Counted from the first letter of the stretch, positions 37,659 through 46,877 are shown. The stretch: DNA of 58,249 bases from an uncultured Acidobacteriota bacterium (GCA_902825945.1 CADECY010000048.1:1-58249); one strand, 5' to 3'. Notes: a model not told the origin generated them from the letters alone. Translations and numbers: made by a program.

Positions 37659-39330
37659 TGCACCAACCTTTGATTTCGAGAGAGAAGATCTTTCCGATCA
37701 CGCGGCGCAACAGGCCTTTGAGACTGGCGTTGCGAAGATCGGGCAGCGAACGGATCGCCTGTTCTTTGTAGGATTCGAGGAGATTCCGGCAACGCTCATC
37801 CGCCTTGAGATCGGCGATTGCCCCTCGGACCTCAGCTTCGGAATCGGTGCCGAGCTCGCGGCGCCATGCCTTCGACAGCATCGCCTTCTGCTCGCCCTTG
37901 GAGCGCTCGAATGCGACCGCGAGCGGCAGCGACGGGCGCAGCTTGGCGACATCACCGGGGGCATGCGTCTCATCCAGATCCTCGATATCATCGCGAATCT
38001 GATAAGCGATTCCCAACGCCTCGCTGTACCGGACCAGTACCTTGTCCACATCGGCGGCGGCGCCCGCGTAGGCCGCGCCCAACCGCAGTGCGACTTCGAA
38101 TGCCGGAGCCGTTTTCTTGCGGAAGATGTCGAGCACCTGGAGCGCCTGCAACGGTTGCGGATCGCGCGCCCACACGAGTTCCGCTCCTTGTCCGAGACAG
38201 AGCGAACGATGCCCGGCGGCCGCGATCTTCGTCATGCGAGCTCGCACCGAGGCGGGTGCGTGACACTCGGCGAGCAATCGATAGCCTTCGCCGATCAGCA
38301 GGTCGCCCACATTCAACGCCACCGCGACTCCGTGCTCGGCGTGAAGAGTAGCCTCGCCGTAGCGGGTCGCGTCCTCGTCCTCGATATCGTCATGGACGAG
38401 CGAGGCCTTGTGGAAGCACTCCACCGCGACCGCGATCTTCTTCAGATCGTCCGGAATCGCGGCATCGGGATCTTCCTGCATCGCCTTCCACGCGCACACC
38501 GAGAGGAACGGGCGCCACCGCTTGCCCGCTCGCGCGAGCCAATCGCGGGCGATCGTTTCGGTCTGCCCCTCGGGTTCGCTCGCGAAAATCGCGTCGAGCG
38601 ATTCGCGCGTGAACCATGTGTCCACTTCGCGGCGCATCGCGTCGAGATCGAGCCGGCGCGTCTTGTCGTCAGACGTGAGATGAATCACATCCCACACCCA
38701 CTCGATGTCGACGCCCGTGTCCTTGCAGTCATCCTGCAGCAGCGGAATGGCGACACCAGGAATCGCCGCCGCTTCCATGTACGGGAAGGCGCGCTCGAGC
38801 ACGGACAAGCAGCTCACGCCCACGATCGCATCGATCTTGCCGGTCTGGATCATCGCCATCACGAGCGCCGATCCCTCAGCCACCAGGCACGCGTAACCGA
38901 GCTTCTCGGCTTCTTCCTGCAGGTCCTGAATCGAGCAGAGTCCGCATTGTTTGCAGAGCAGTCCGAAATCGTCGAACGGAGCCGGACACTTGTCCTCGAT
39001 GCGAAGGCACTTGGGAAGCAGCAACAGCCGCCGTTCATACGGAACGGTCGCCAGATGTTCGCGCCACACTTCGTTGTTGAGGAGTACGCCCGCATAGTCG
39101 CGGTAAGCCGGGTTGAAGCCCGTCTCCGCGATCATCGTCTCGGCATGTTTCCGCAACTCATCGAGCACCAGCGGCGGCACGATGGTTTCGCGATTCCGCG
39201 CGAGGAATTGAGAGACGGCTTGGCGGAGCCGCTCCCGCTCAGGGCGGGTTTGCGGAATGTTCGCCTGCGGCTGCCGGACAGGCAGCATCGGCACGCCACG
39301 CGGAATCTGCAGCACGGGGAAAGTGCTCAT
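37600..39330 (-). CDS. DUF116-polyprenyl diphosphate synthase fusion
   Basis: The 576-residue protein joins two domains. Residues about 50-215 are a Cys-rich DUF116 domain (LPKCLRIEDKCPAPFDDFGL followed by CKQCGLC, and later VGVSCLSVLERAFPYM). Residues about 255-545 are a trans-isoprenyl diphosphate synthase with both Asp-rich motifs, HDDIEDED near 313 and DDIEDLDE near 450, plus GKRWRPFLSV near 270. The synthase condenses isopentenyl diphosphate with an allylic starter to make a linear prenyl diphosphate. The DUF116 cysteines may bind metal or an iron-sulfur cluster (inference). It lies 43 bases after the radical SAM gene and is the obvious substrate supplier for the cyclase downstream. Confidence 0.88.
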   Translation of the reverse strand: MSTFPVLQIPRGVPMLPVRQPQANIPQTRPERERLRQAVSQFLARNRETIVPPLVLDELRKHAETMIAETGFNPAYRDYAGVLLNNEVWREHLATVPYERRLLLLPKCLRIEDKCPAPFDDFGLLCKQCGLCSIQDLQEEAEKLGYACLVAEGSALVMAMIQTGKIDAIVGVSCLSVLERAFPYMEAAAIPGVAIPLLQDDCKDTGVDIEWVWDVIHLTSDDKTRRLDLDAMRREVDTWFTRESLDAIFASEPEGQTETIARDWLARAGKRWRPFLSVCAWKAMQEDPDAAIPDDLKKIAVAVECFHKASLVHDDIEDEDATRYGEATLHAEHGVAVALNVGDLLIGEGYRLLAECHAPASVRARMTKIAAAGHRSLCLGQGAELVWARDPQPLQALQVLDIFRKKTAPAFEVALRLGAAYAGAAADVDKVLVRYSEALGIAYQIRDDIEDLDETHAPGDVAKLRPSLPLAVAFERSKGEQKAMLSKAWRRELGTDSEAEVRGAIADLKADERCRNLLESYKEQAIRSLPDLRNASLKGLLRRVIGKIFSLEIKGWCSEFEARNAAGGEARAAAPR

Positions 39331-39373
39331 CGGGTTCTCCGGGAGTCAACCATTATCCTATTTCTCCTACGCT

Positions 39374-40561
39374 CTACGTGTAGGCTCCGAATCCGAAAAA
39401 CCAATGCTTCTTGGCAAAACGGTAGGCCCAGTGATCTTCGGGGACTGCTTGACCCGGAATATGTTGGCTGGTACGCGGCCGCATCGCTTGAATCTCGACA
39501 AGCGCGGTGCCGCGTTGTGTCGTGTCGCGCGCGCCGTGGCGGGTGACGAGCTGTTCGACGAGGTCCGGCCGTTCGAGCACGACACAGCCGCGCGTGTTGG
39601 CCGCGGCCGTCTGGCGGAAGTCGCGGAGGAAGGCCGAATTGTTCATCGTCTCGAAGATGCCGCGGTCGCGAATCGATTCCTTGGCGAACTGGATGATCGG
39701 GCATGGCTCGACATCGCCATACGGGCTGATGTGGTGGCTGACGCCGGTAGCCATCGGGCAGAGAGCTTCGCCCTGATCGTCCCAATAAGCGTCGACAATC
39801 GCGATGGGGAGCTTGCCGCGCATCTCGACCATGAACCGCCGTGTCTTGAGAATCTGTTCGGGTGTCAGCGCAAGTTCCACCGTCGCTTTCGGGCCGACAG
39901 GGCGATAGGTGTGGAACCACACGTAGTGAACGCCCATCGAGATCAGCTTGCGTAGCCACGGTTCGCTGACCAGTTCGACGTTGGTTTGGCAAACACTCGT
40001 CGCGACTCCCGTGATGAGCTTGTTGCGGCGGCACGCCTCGATTCCGGCAAGCGTCTTGCTGAGAACGTTCAATCGTCCGCGGCGTTCGTCGCTCACGATC
40101 TCCGACCCTTCTATCGAGATCAGCGGCGTGACGTTCCCAACTTCCCGCAGGCCCTTGGCGACTTGATCGGTGATCAACTGTCCGTTGGTGAAAACCTGGA
40201 AGTAGCAGTCCGGATGGTCGGCGCAGATATCGAGCAGTTCCGGATGGAGGAACGGTTCACCACCGAGGATGCCGAAGAAGCTGTTACCATGCTTCTTCGC
40301 ATCGCCGATCAGATCGTTCATCTCCGATCGTGAGATGCGCTTGCTCGGCGCTTCGACATCGACCCAGCAGCCCTGGCAGCGCAACTGACATCCCGAGATC
40401 ACGCTGATGAACAGGAACGGCGGAAAGTACTCGCCGCGCTTCAATCGCTTCTTGTAAAGCTCGACGCTGCGCACGCCTTTCACGCCGAAGTTGTAGGCAA
40501 ACTTGCCGAGCAGTCTCGGGTCGGTTTCCGTCAACATGCGTTTGGCGAACGAGAAAACCAT
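39374..40561 (-). CDS. Radical SAM enzyme (HpnH/SPASM-like)
   Basis: The 395-residue protein has the radical SAM cluster motif CxxxCxxC at C58, C62, C65 (ISGCQLRCQGCW), the GGEP motif (FFGILGGEPFLHPELLD) and the downstream strand FQVFTNGQLIT. C-terminal cysteines occur at CPMATGVSHHISPYGDVEPC and in TRGCVVLERP, suggesting an auxiliary cluster. The general plan recalls HpnH, which adds adenosine to diploptene in hopanoid synthesis, but the motifs differ enough that the same reaction should not be assumed. It starts one base before the ferredoxin gene ends, in a run of terpenoid genes. Confidence 0.88.
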   Translation of the reverse strand: MVFSFAKRMLTETDPRLLGKFAYNFGVKGVRSVELYKKRLKRGEYFPPFLFISVISGCQLRCQGCWVDVEAPSKRISRSEMNDLIGDAKKHGNSFFGILGGEPFLHPELLDICADHPDCYFQVFTNGQLITDQVAKGLREVGNVTPLISIEGSEIVSDERRGRLNVLSKTLAGIEACRRNKLITGVATSVCQTNVELVSEPWLRKLISMGVHYVWFHTYRPVGPKATVELALTPEQILKTRRFMVEMRGKLPIAIVDAYWDDQGEALCPMATGVSHHISPYGDVEPCPIIQFAKESIRDRGIFETMNNSAFLRDFRQTAAANTRGCVVLERPDLVEQLVTRHGARDTTQRGTALVEIQAMRPRTSQHIPGQAVPEDHWAYRFAKKHWFFGFGAYT

Positions 40562-41479
40562 TTAGGACTCCTTGCCCGCGCGGGCGTCTTCGGCCCGCTG
40601 CCGCGCCGCTTCCGCCTTCGCCTTGATCAGATCGGGCGAGGGCAGGGAAGCGAGGACTTCCGGGGGAATGTCGAGATCGCCGATCTGCTTGGCGAGTTGC
40701 GTGAGGCAGGCCTGACGCTCCTTGAGCGCGCGATCGTCATCACGTTCCTTCGAGAAGCGTGACTTCGCCTTCGCGCTACGGTCACGCAACGCCGAGTAAA
40801 TGTCGCCCCCGAGCAGCGCCGAAATATCGACCTTCATTACCTCGCGGCGAATGTCGTCGGTATTCACTTCCTCGCCGTTGATCGGGCCGTGGCGATACTT
40901 CGGGAACATGATCGCCACTTCCGGACACACACGCGAGCAGGCCGGACAATCGGTCTTGCAGTTGGTCTGGTTCTGCACCGCGATCTTGCCGTTCGAAACA
41001 CCGTAGACATCGAACAGGCAGAAGCTCAGGCACTGCATGCAATTGGTGCAGCGCTGATAGTCGATCACCGGGAACCACGGCTTCCACGAGCCGGGCTTGG
41101 CTTCCAGTTCGGCGGGCGTGGGACTCGCCACGGGCTTCGCCGCCTTCGGCATGTCCTCGATCAACGCGTCCGCCACGTCCTCCGCGGTTTCGGTGCGCAT
41201 GTTTCGAATGGTGACGAGTTTGTCGGGCAGCGGAGAGCCCGCGCTCGTGAACAGCCATTTCACGGCGCGCGGATAACACGCCGCGATGCGCACGCCGCCG
41301 TTGTTGGCGATTTCGGCCAAACGTGGATCGCGCCGCGCCGACATCTCGCACAGGTCCGGCACAGCCTCGAATTCGACGCCCGATTTCGTAAGCCGCTCGA
41401 GCACCTCCGCCTTGACCGCGGGCGGAACCACGCGCGCGTACGAGCAGTTGCAGTAAAGGATGCGCGTTTGATCCGACAT
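40562..41479 (-). CDS. Two-[4Fe-4S] ferredoxin-like protein
   Basis: The 305-residue protein has a central ferredoxin domain with two Cys clusters, RCTNCMQCLSFCLFDVYG and NCKTDCPACSRVCPEVAIMF, both close to the CxxCxxCxxxC pattern. The N-terminal 100 residues have extra cysteines (RILYCNCSYARV; RIAACYPRAVKWLF) and the C-terminus is a charged helical tail (KAKAEAARQRAEDARAG). It likely passes electrons to the radical SAM enzyme encoded directly downstream. It starts 6 bases after the GTPase gene stops. The partner is inferred from position only. Confidence 0.85.
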   Translation of the reverse strand: MSDQTRILYCNCSYARVVPPAVKAEVLERLTKSGVEFEAVPDLCEMSARRDPRLAEIANNGGVRIAACYPRAVKWLFTSAGSPLPDKLVTIRNMRTETAEDVADALIEDMPKAAKPVASPTPAELEAKPGSWKPWFPVIDYQRCTNCMQCLSFCLFDVYGVSNGKIAVQNQTNCKTDCPACSRVCPEVAIMFPKYRHGPINGEEVNTDDIRREVMKVDISALLGGDIYSALRDRSAKAKSRFSKERDDDRALKERQACLTQLAKQIGDLDIPPEVLASLPSPDLIKAKAEAARQRAEDARAGKES

Positions 41480-41485
41480 TCTCGT

Positions 41486-42595
41486 TTAGACGGCCGCCAT
41501 CCGATACGTCGGTGTCGGCTTGGCGGGCCGGAAGTGCTCCATGTGCTCGACTAGAATCTCTACTTTACCATCCAGATTGCCGCCTGTCGCGAGAACTTCG
41601 ACCACGGCGTCGCGAATCAGGTCCGGATCGCCCTCCGCGCGCAGGTTGACAAGCAGTTCGGCGGCGTCGAGCGGTTCGCGCAACGCATGCGCGAGTTCCG
41701 GAACGGCGTCGGTGCGGACGAGATTCAGCACACCTAGGTCGCCGCCGTCTTCGTCGGGCGAGAGCGTCATCTTGAAGTGCGCGATCTCGAATTCGTGCGC
41801 GGCGAGCTTTTCGTGAATTCGATTGCCGATCGCGAGCAGGAGTTCGTTGCCGTCGAACGGCTCGTTTGCTGTCACGCGGCACGTGGCGTTGAACCAGCCG
41901 AGAAGCGCTTCGCCTTCGGCGTAGACTTCATAGTCGACCTCAGGCGCGGTACGATCGCCGGACTCGGTCGAGGTCACGCGGTCGAACCACGCTTCGAGGC
42001 CCATGCCGCTGCGCGCGGAAGCGGCCATGACCTCGGCGCGTGGATACGCCGTGCGCAGAGCGTCGAGCAGGCGCGCGAGCCGTGTTTCGTCGAGCAGATC
42101 GCTCTTGTTGACCACGATGATGTCGGCTTCTTCGAGTTGCCGGTCATATACGTAGAGGACCTTCGGAGAGAATGCCTTTCCGGGCGCGAGTCCGAGGATT
42201 CGTTCGGCGCGAATCGGATCGACGAGTACGCTGAGCGGCGCGACCGCGAAGTTCTCACCGTACAGGCGGCGCAACGGATAGGAGACCGCGGCGCGGAGAT
42301 CGGTGCAGCTTCCCACGGGCTCGGCGATGAAGACTTCGGGCGCGGTTTGCGTGGTGAGTTTCTCCGACGCTTCGACCAACGAATTGAATCGGCAGCAGAA
42401 GCAACCGCCGGTGATCTCTTCGACCGAATGGCCTTGCGCGCGCAGGATCGTGGTATCGACCAAGCCCTGACTCTGATCGTTGGTGATCAGGCCCACGCGG
42501 CGTCCGTTCGCGGTGAGGTGTTGCGCGAGTCGCGCGATCGCGGTCGTTTTTCCGGCTCCCAGAAAGCCGCCGATCATGATGTAGTCCGCGGGCAT
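41486..42595 (-). CDS. CobW/G3E-family GTPase (metallochaperone-like)
   Basis: The 369-residue G3E GTPase has a P-loop (GGFLGAGKTT, residues 9-18), the metal-binding G-C65-F-C-C68 motif, an EPVGSCTDLR switch region and the NKSD guanine-recognition motif. CobW/UreG/HypB-type members insert metals (Zn, Co, Ni) or help assemble metalloenzymes. The C-terminal half differs from standard CobW and is specific to this subgroup. It leads the ferredoxin and radical SAM genes with 6-base spacing, so a metallocentre-assembly role for that system is plausible. Confidence 0.88.
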   Translation of the reverse strand: MPADYIMIGGFLGAGKTTAIARLAQHLTANGRRVGLITNDQSQGLVDTTILRAQGHSVEEITGGCFCCRFNSLVEASEKLTTQTAPEVFIAEPVGSCTDLRAAVSYPLRRLYGENFAVAPLSVLVDPIRAERILGLAPGKAFSPKVLYVYDRQLEEADIIVVNKSDLLDETRLARLLDALRTAYPRAEVMAASARSGMGLEAWFDRVTSTESGDRTAPEVDYEVYAEGEALLGWFNATCRVTANEPFDGNELLLAIGNRIHEKLAAHEFEIAHFKMTLSPDEDGGDLGVLNLVRTDAVPELAHALREPLDAAELLVNLRAEGDPDLIRDAVVEVLATGGNLDGKVEILVEHMEHFRPAKPTPTYRMAAV

Positions 42596-42626
42596 TTCCA
42601 GATGGTAGCATTCGGCCGGCTCGGGA

Positions 42627-43370
42627 TTACCGGCCGGAGAAGCCCAACAACGCAGGAACCTCCGCGACGCTCCTCACCACCCGTGTCGGACCTTCTTTCT
42701 CCAGATTCTGTTTCGTCCCGGCTCCGCTCAACACGCCGACTACGATGGCCACTCCCGCGTTCCGCCCGGACCGCACATCGAGCGGCGTATCTCCCACGAC
42801 GGCGACCTCTCGCACATCCTCCACGCCCGCGCGCTCCATCGCGCGGAAGATCATGTAGGGCGCAGGCCGCCCTGCCGCCACATCCTCGCTGCTCACAACC
42901 GCAGCGAACCGGTTCTCCCAGCCCAAGCGCCCGAAGATGGAAGCCGCGATCGCGCGATCGAACCCCGTGGTCGCCGCCAGCAGATATCCATCCGCCTTCA
43001 GCTTCGTCAACGCCTCGTCGACTCCGGGAATCGGCGGTACGCCCTTGTACGTCTCGATGATCCTTTCGGAAAACCGTGCATGAATCCGGCTGATGAGGAC
43101 TTCCCTTTCGTCGCGGCTCAGGCCGTCTTTCTTCCCCACGAAATACGCGATCACTTCCCGCTTGGCCGCCCCGCGCCTCTTGGCAATCTCCGCGGGGTCA
43201 GCCTTCACGCCGTGCGCCTCGAGTGCCGCCTTCATCTCGGCCGGCACATCGCCCCGGTCCTCGATCAGCGTTCCGCCCACGTCCAATACCACCAGGCGAA
43301 TTCTCTTGCGTTCCTGCGACATCGCGTTCGCCGCGATTCCCAGTAGTGTCTCTCTCCGCGTCACAGGCAT
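42627..43370 (-). CDS. HAD-superfamily phosphatase (phosphonatase-like)
   Basis: The 247-residue protein has the HAD motifs: VVLDVGGTLIEDRG (here the first catalytic Asp is in LDVGGT, with Gly in the usual place of the second Asp), AATTGFDR, and VAVVGDTPLDVRSGRNAG for Mg binding. The missing second Asp is a feature of phosphonatase/phosphoglucomutase variants rather than simple phosphatases. The start is uncertain: ATG 43370 gives a short TRRETLLG leader, ATG 43322 a compact enzyme. It lies 31 bases before the CobW-like gene and may be the first gene of the terpenoid set, where it could act on a phosphorylated intermediate (inference). Confidence 0.83.
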   Translation of the reverse strand: MPVTRRETLLGIAANAMSQERKRIRLVVLDVGGTLIEDRGDVPAEMKAALEAHGVKADPAEIAKRRGAAKREVIAYFVGKKDGLSRDEREVLISRIHARFSERIIETYKGVPPIPGVDEALTKLKADGYLLAATTGFDRAIAASIFGRLGWENRFAAVVSSEDVAAGRPAPYMIFRAMERAGVEDVREVAVVGDTPLDVRSGRNAGVAIVVGVLSGAGTKQNLEKEGPTRVVRSVAEVPALLGFSGR

Positions 43371-43415
43371 CCGTCCATTATTCCAAAGGAGTGGTGACTT
43401 CGTTGTCCGAACCCG

Positions 43416-43628
43416 GTGACCCAAACACGTGACCGGATTGCTAAACTACTTCCGAGATCGGAAGCATTGAAACGAACGCACTCACTCGTGATCGAAGGCG
43501 ACGAGACGGGCTACAGCGCCTACGTTCCGGAGTTGCCCACGATTCTCATCACCGGTCGAACAATCGAGGAACTGACGAAGCGGTCCTGCGCGGACGGCAT
43601 AACTTCGGACCATGCAAACCCGGCGTGA
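43416..43628 (+). pseudogene. HicB-like antitoxin remnant
   Basis: The 70-residue frame contains a clear HicB-type core, VIEGDETGYSAYVPELPTIL followed by TGRTIEELTK, but ends abruptly in SCADGITSDHANPA without the usual helix and DNA-binding part. The last 17 bases overlap the sulfatase start. No hicA toxin gene is adjacent. It is most likely a truncated relic of a HicAB toxin-antitoxin system. Confidence 0.55.
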
Positions 43629-45000
43629 CCTCCTGCGGACTTCCGCTGCCGCGTTGACGCTGGCCGGATGCAGCCGGACCGAATCCAAGCCGAACATCAT
43701 CCTCATCATGGCCGACGACCTCGGCTACCGGCATCTCGGCTGCTACGGCCAACGTAAGATCCGGACGCCGAACCTCGACCGGATGGCCGCCGAGGGGCTC
43801 CGCTTCACCGACGCCTACGCCGGATGCACCGTATGCGCGCCGTCACGCAGTGCGCTCATGACGGGTCTGCACACCGGACACACGCCGGTGCGCGGCAACG
43901 ACGGTGGACTGCCGTTGCCGTCCGGTACCTTCACGATGGCGAAGATGCTGCGTGATGCCGGATACGCGACGGGCATTTTCGGCAAGTGGGGACTCGGCGA
44001 GATGGGCACCGAGGGCATTCCCACCAAGCATGGGTTCGATGAGGCGCTGGGGCCGCTTCATCAGGTCCACGCGCAATACTACTATCCCGAGTTCTTGTGG
44101 AAGAACGAGCAGCCGCTCGTGCTCGGCGGGAACCGCAGCGGCGGGCAGAAGGAGTATGCGCCCGACGTGATGCACCAGGGCGCGCTCGACTTCATGACGC
44201 GCCACCAGAAGCGGCCGTTCTTTCTCTACGTGCCTTCGATCATTCCGCATCACGAGTATCAGGTGCCGGAGGACTCGCTGGCCGAGTACCGCGGCAAGTT
44301 CAAGGAGGAGCCGTTCGAACGCGCTGATCGCGGATTTGCGCCGCAGCCGAATCCGGTGGCGGCATTCGCCGGGATGGTTACGCGGCTCGACCGGCATGTC
44401 GGCGAGATTCTGGAGCGGGTCCGCTCACTCGGACTCGAAGGGAAGACGCTCGTGCTTTTCACCAGCGACAACGGAGCGGCGTCTCCGTTCCGTCCGCTGA
44501 TCGATACCTTCCAGGGGTCGGAGGGATTCCGCGGATTCAAGACCGATCTGTACGAAGGCGGAATCCGTGTGCCGATGATCGCGAGATGGCCGGGACGAAT
44601 TCGCTCAGGCGCGGTGACCAGCCATGCGTGCGCGTCCTACGATCTGCTGCCGACGTTCGCGGAGTTGGCAGGGGCCGCCCAGCCCGCGCGGGTGGATGGA
44701 TTGTCGATCGCCCCCACGCTTACCGGCGGATCGCAAGCACCGCACGAGTACCTGTACTGGGAGACCAACCGGCGGAAGAAACTCGTGCAAGCTCTTCGCC
44801 TGGGTGATTGGAAGGCGGTGAGGCACTCTCCGGAAGCGGCTGTCGAGTTGTATGATCTGCGGGCCGATATCGCGGAGTCACGCGATGTGGCAGCGGCGAG
44901 TCCGGATGTCGTGGCGCGGGTTGAGCGGGTGTTCGCCACGTGCCACGTGGATCCACCCGTGTTGCAGGAGCCGGGGTGGAAGAATCCGGACCTGGGATAG
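43612..45000 (+). CDS. Secreted sulfatase (formylglycine-dependent)
   Basis: The 462-residue protein is a type I sulfatase. The N-terminus has both a twin-arginine-like signal (TRRDLLRTSAAALTLAGC) and a lipobox, so it is exported. The metal motif IILIMADDLGYRHLGCYG is near residue 30 and the formylglycine site is C75-A-P-S-R, which needs a maturase to convert Cys75. Later motifs are GKWGLGEMG, PHHEYQVPE, and FTSDNGAASPF. It removes sulfate esters from polysaccharides or other substrates. It stands alone and convergent with the second TPR regulator. Confidence 0.94.
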   Translation: MQTRRDLLRTSAAALTLAGCSRTESKPNIILIMADDLGYRHLGCYGQRKIRTPNLDRMAAEGLRFTDAYAGCTVCAPSRSALMTGLHTGHTPVRGNDGGLPLPSGTFTMAKMLRDAGYATGIFGKWGLGEMGTEGIPTKHGFDEALGPLHQVHAQYYYPEFLWKNEQPLVLGGNRSGGQKEYAPDVMHQGALDFMTRHQKRPFFLYVPSIIPHHEYQVPEDSLAEYRGKFKEEPFERADRGFAPQPNPVAAFAGMVTRLDRHVGEILERVRSLGLEGKTLVLFTSDNGAASPFRPLIDTFQGSEGFRGFKTDLYEGGIRVPMIARWPGRIRSGAVTSHACASYDLLPTFAELAGAAQPARVDGLSIAPTLTGGSQAPHEYLYWETNRRKKLVQALRLGDWKAVRHSPEAAVELYDLRADIAESRDVAAASPDVVARVERVFATCHVDPPVLQEPGWKNPDLG

Positions 45001-45017
45001 ATGGCTTGGGCGACCCG

Positions 45018-46877
45018 TCATCGCAGGTGGTCCGTGAGCGGTTGTACCAAACCCGCGTAGCGGGCATCGCTCCTTATCGGATCGAAGCGAGGATCGGAGA
45101 GGAGGAACGGGAACGACTGGTCGTAGATCTGGCGTGCCTTGCCGAGCCATTCGAAGGCGGCGTCGCGTTCTCCGAGGCTCACATGCGTCAGGGCCGCACA
45201 GTAGCAGAGCGTGAATCGGGTCGGTGGCTTTGCCGGGTCGGGTAGAATTCTGCGCAGCGTTGCCAGGGACCTCTGGCGGTCGCCTCTCGAGCCATAGGCG
45301 TGTGACAGCGCGCACAGGATGCGAAGGTCATCGCGCGCGGCGATGCGAAGCCCGGTCTCGAATTCGCGGATGGCCTCGTCCACCTTCCCCCGAAGCTCGA
45401 GACTGAGCCCGGTGAGCCAATAGGCGGACGGATTCTCGGCGTCGAGGGTGAGCATTTCGCGTCCGGCTTCCTCCATCCGTTCGAATTTCCGGGCGAGGAA
45501 GTAGATGCTGCCCTCCTGCATCAGCAGATCTCCGAGGATGGGCAGGTGAGCGCGGCCTTCGCGAATGACGCTGAGCGCTCCCTCGAGATCGCGCACGATC
45601 GTCAGCGCCTGCGCGTAGGAGATTCGCGGTCCCACTCGGCTCGGGTCGAGCGCGACCGCGCGGTGAAACTGCTCGACTCCCGCCCGGAAATTCCAGTCCT
45701 TGTACAGATAGATCCGTCCGAGCACATAGTGGGCTTCGGCGTTGGATTCGTCGAGCGAGAGAGCCTTCTCCGCCGCCTTGCGGGCTCGCTCCACCTGGTC
45801 TCGCGTATCGATATCGGATGCATCGTCGGCCAAGCGCTGAGACGCGTCGGCGAGCCCGGCCCAGGCGGCGGCATGCTTGGGATCCTCGCGCGTGGCTTGC
45901 TCGAAGTACGGGATGCTCTGGGCAAGTCCGGAGGTGGTGTACGAACTCCAGAATTCGCGTGCCTGCCCGTATGCGGTGCTCGCGGGGGGAGAGGGGCGCC
46001 CCGTGTACTTCTGTGTGAGCGATTCCACCGCCCTTCGGGCCAACTCGGCCTGTGTGTCGGCCATGTTCTGCAGCGGCCGGTCCACCGTTTCTCGCCAGAG
46101 CATGTAGCCATCCGCCACATTGATCAGTTCGAGAACGAGTTTGGCGTCGTGCCCGCCCGTTCCAGAGATCGAGCCCGTGAGCACGGTGTCCGCATGGAAG
46201 TCCTTACGCAGCGGCGCGAGCATCCGGTTGTCGCCGGTGAGATCGAGTGTGGGCGTCTGTCCAACCACTTTCCAAGGCCGGCTGGCGAGCAGAGCCTTGA
46301 TCAAGTGTGAGGTCAGCGAGTCGGCGACGATCTTGATGCCGGGGTCCGAGCCCGCTCCGCGAATCGGCATGACGGCGATCGACGGAGCCGGAAACAGTCC
46401 TTGGCGTGCCCACCATGCGCCGGACGCCAGCACCAAGCCTACGGGTAGAGCCAGCCATACTCTCGGGATTTGCCGTGGCGTTCGCGTCTCGGCGGCAGGA
46501 TCGGCTGGTGGAGGTGCGGGCAGCCGCAAGTGGAACGCGGGAACGTAACTGCCCTTGGGCAGGTCGATCAGCACGGGATCATCGCGGCCGGGACCTTCGT
46601 AGTACTCGCGCAGTTTCGCTCGTAGCCGGGTTGCCTCGGCCCGGACGATGCTGTCGGTCTTCGGATTGTAGGTCGCTTCCCGGCCGTAGACCTCGACTCC
46701 GATCAGTGCCTCCTTCACGTCGGCTCCGGATAACGCCGACGAGACTGAGAATTCGAGGAAGGCGCTCAGCTTGCGCGCGGACGCAAACTGTTCCGACCGC
46801 AGGATGGCCGCCAACTGCGCGCGGATCTCGGACTCAGCGATCGCCAAAGAACTGGTTTCCCCTTCAATATGTTGCAC
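45018..46877 (-). CDS. Winged-helix-like / TPR regulator with membrane helix (paralogue 2)
   Basis: The 619-residue product shares the plan of the protein at 3174: a DNA-binding-like head with LAAILRSEQFASARKLSAFL, NPKTDSIVRAEATRLRAKL and the LPKGSYVPAFHL end, a proline-rich linker, here one transmembrane helix (VWLALPVGLVLASGAWWA), a FlgO-like region (SIAVMPIRGAGSDPGIK), and C-terminal TPRs. The membrane helix suggests a CadC-like one-component signal protein with an external sensor. I set the start at GTG 46877, where homology to the paralogue begins; a longer frame to 46955 adds an unrelated leader. It is divergent from a small secreted protein. Confidence 0.82.
   Translation of the reverse strand: MQHIEGETSSLAIAESEIRAQLAAILRSEQFASARKLSAFLEFSVSSALSGADVKEALIGVEVYGREATYNPKTDSIVRAEATRLRAKLREYYEGPGRDDPVLIDLPKGSYVPAFHLRLPAPPPADPAAETRTPRQIPRVWLALPVGLVLASGAWWARQGLFPAPSIAVMPIRGAGSDPGIKIVADSLTSHLIKALLASRPWKVVGQTPTLDLTGDNRMLAPLRKDFHADTVLTGSISGTGGHDAKLVLELINVADGYMLWRETVDRPLQNMADTQAELARRAVESLTQKYTGRPSPPASTAYGQAREFWSSYTTSGLAQSIPYFEQATREDPKHAAAWAGLADASQRLADDASDIDTRDQVERARKAAEKALSLDESNAEAHYVLGRIYLYKDWNFRAGVEQFHRAVALDPSRVGPRISYAQALTIVRDLEGALSVIREGRAHLPILGDLLMQEGSIYFLARKFERMEEAGREMLTLDAENPSAYWLTGLSLELRGKVDEAIREFETGLRIAARDDLRILCALSHAYGSRGDRQRSLATLRRILPDPAKPPTRFTLCYCAALTHVSLGERDAAFEWLGKARQIYDQSFPFLLSDPRFDPIRSDARYAGLVQPLTDHLR

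Noticed and set aside
37573..39546. 657-residue plus-strand frame
   Set aside because: Antisense to the DUF116-polyprenyl synthase gene; composition is typical of a shadow frame.
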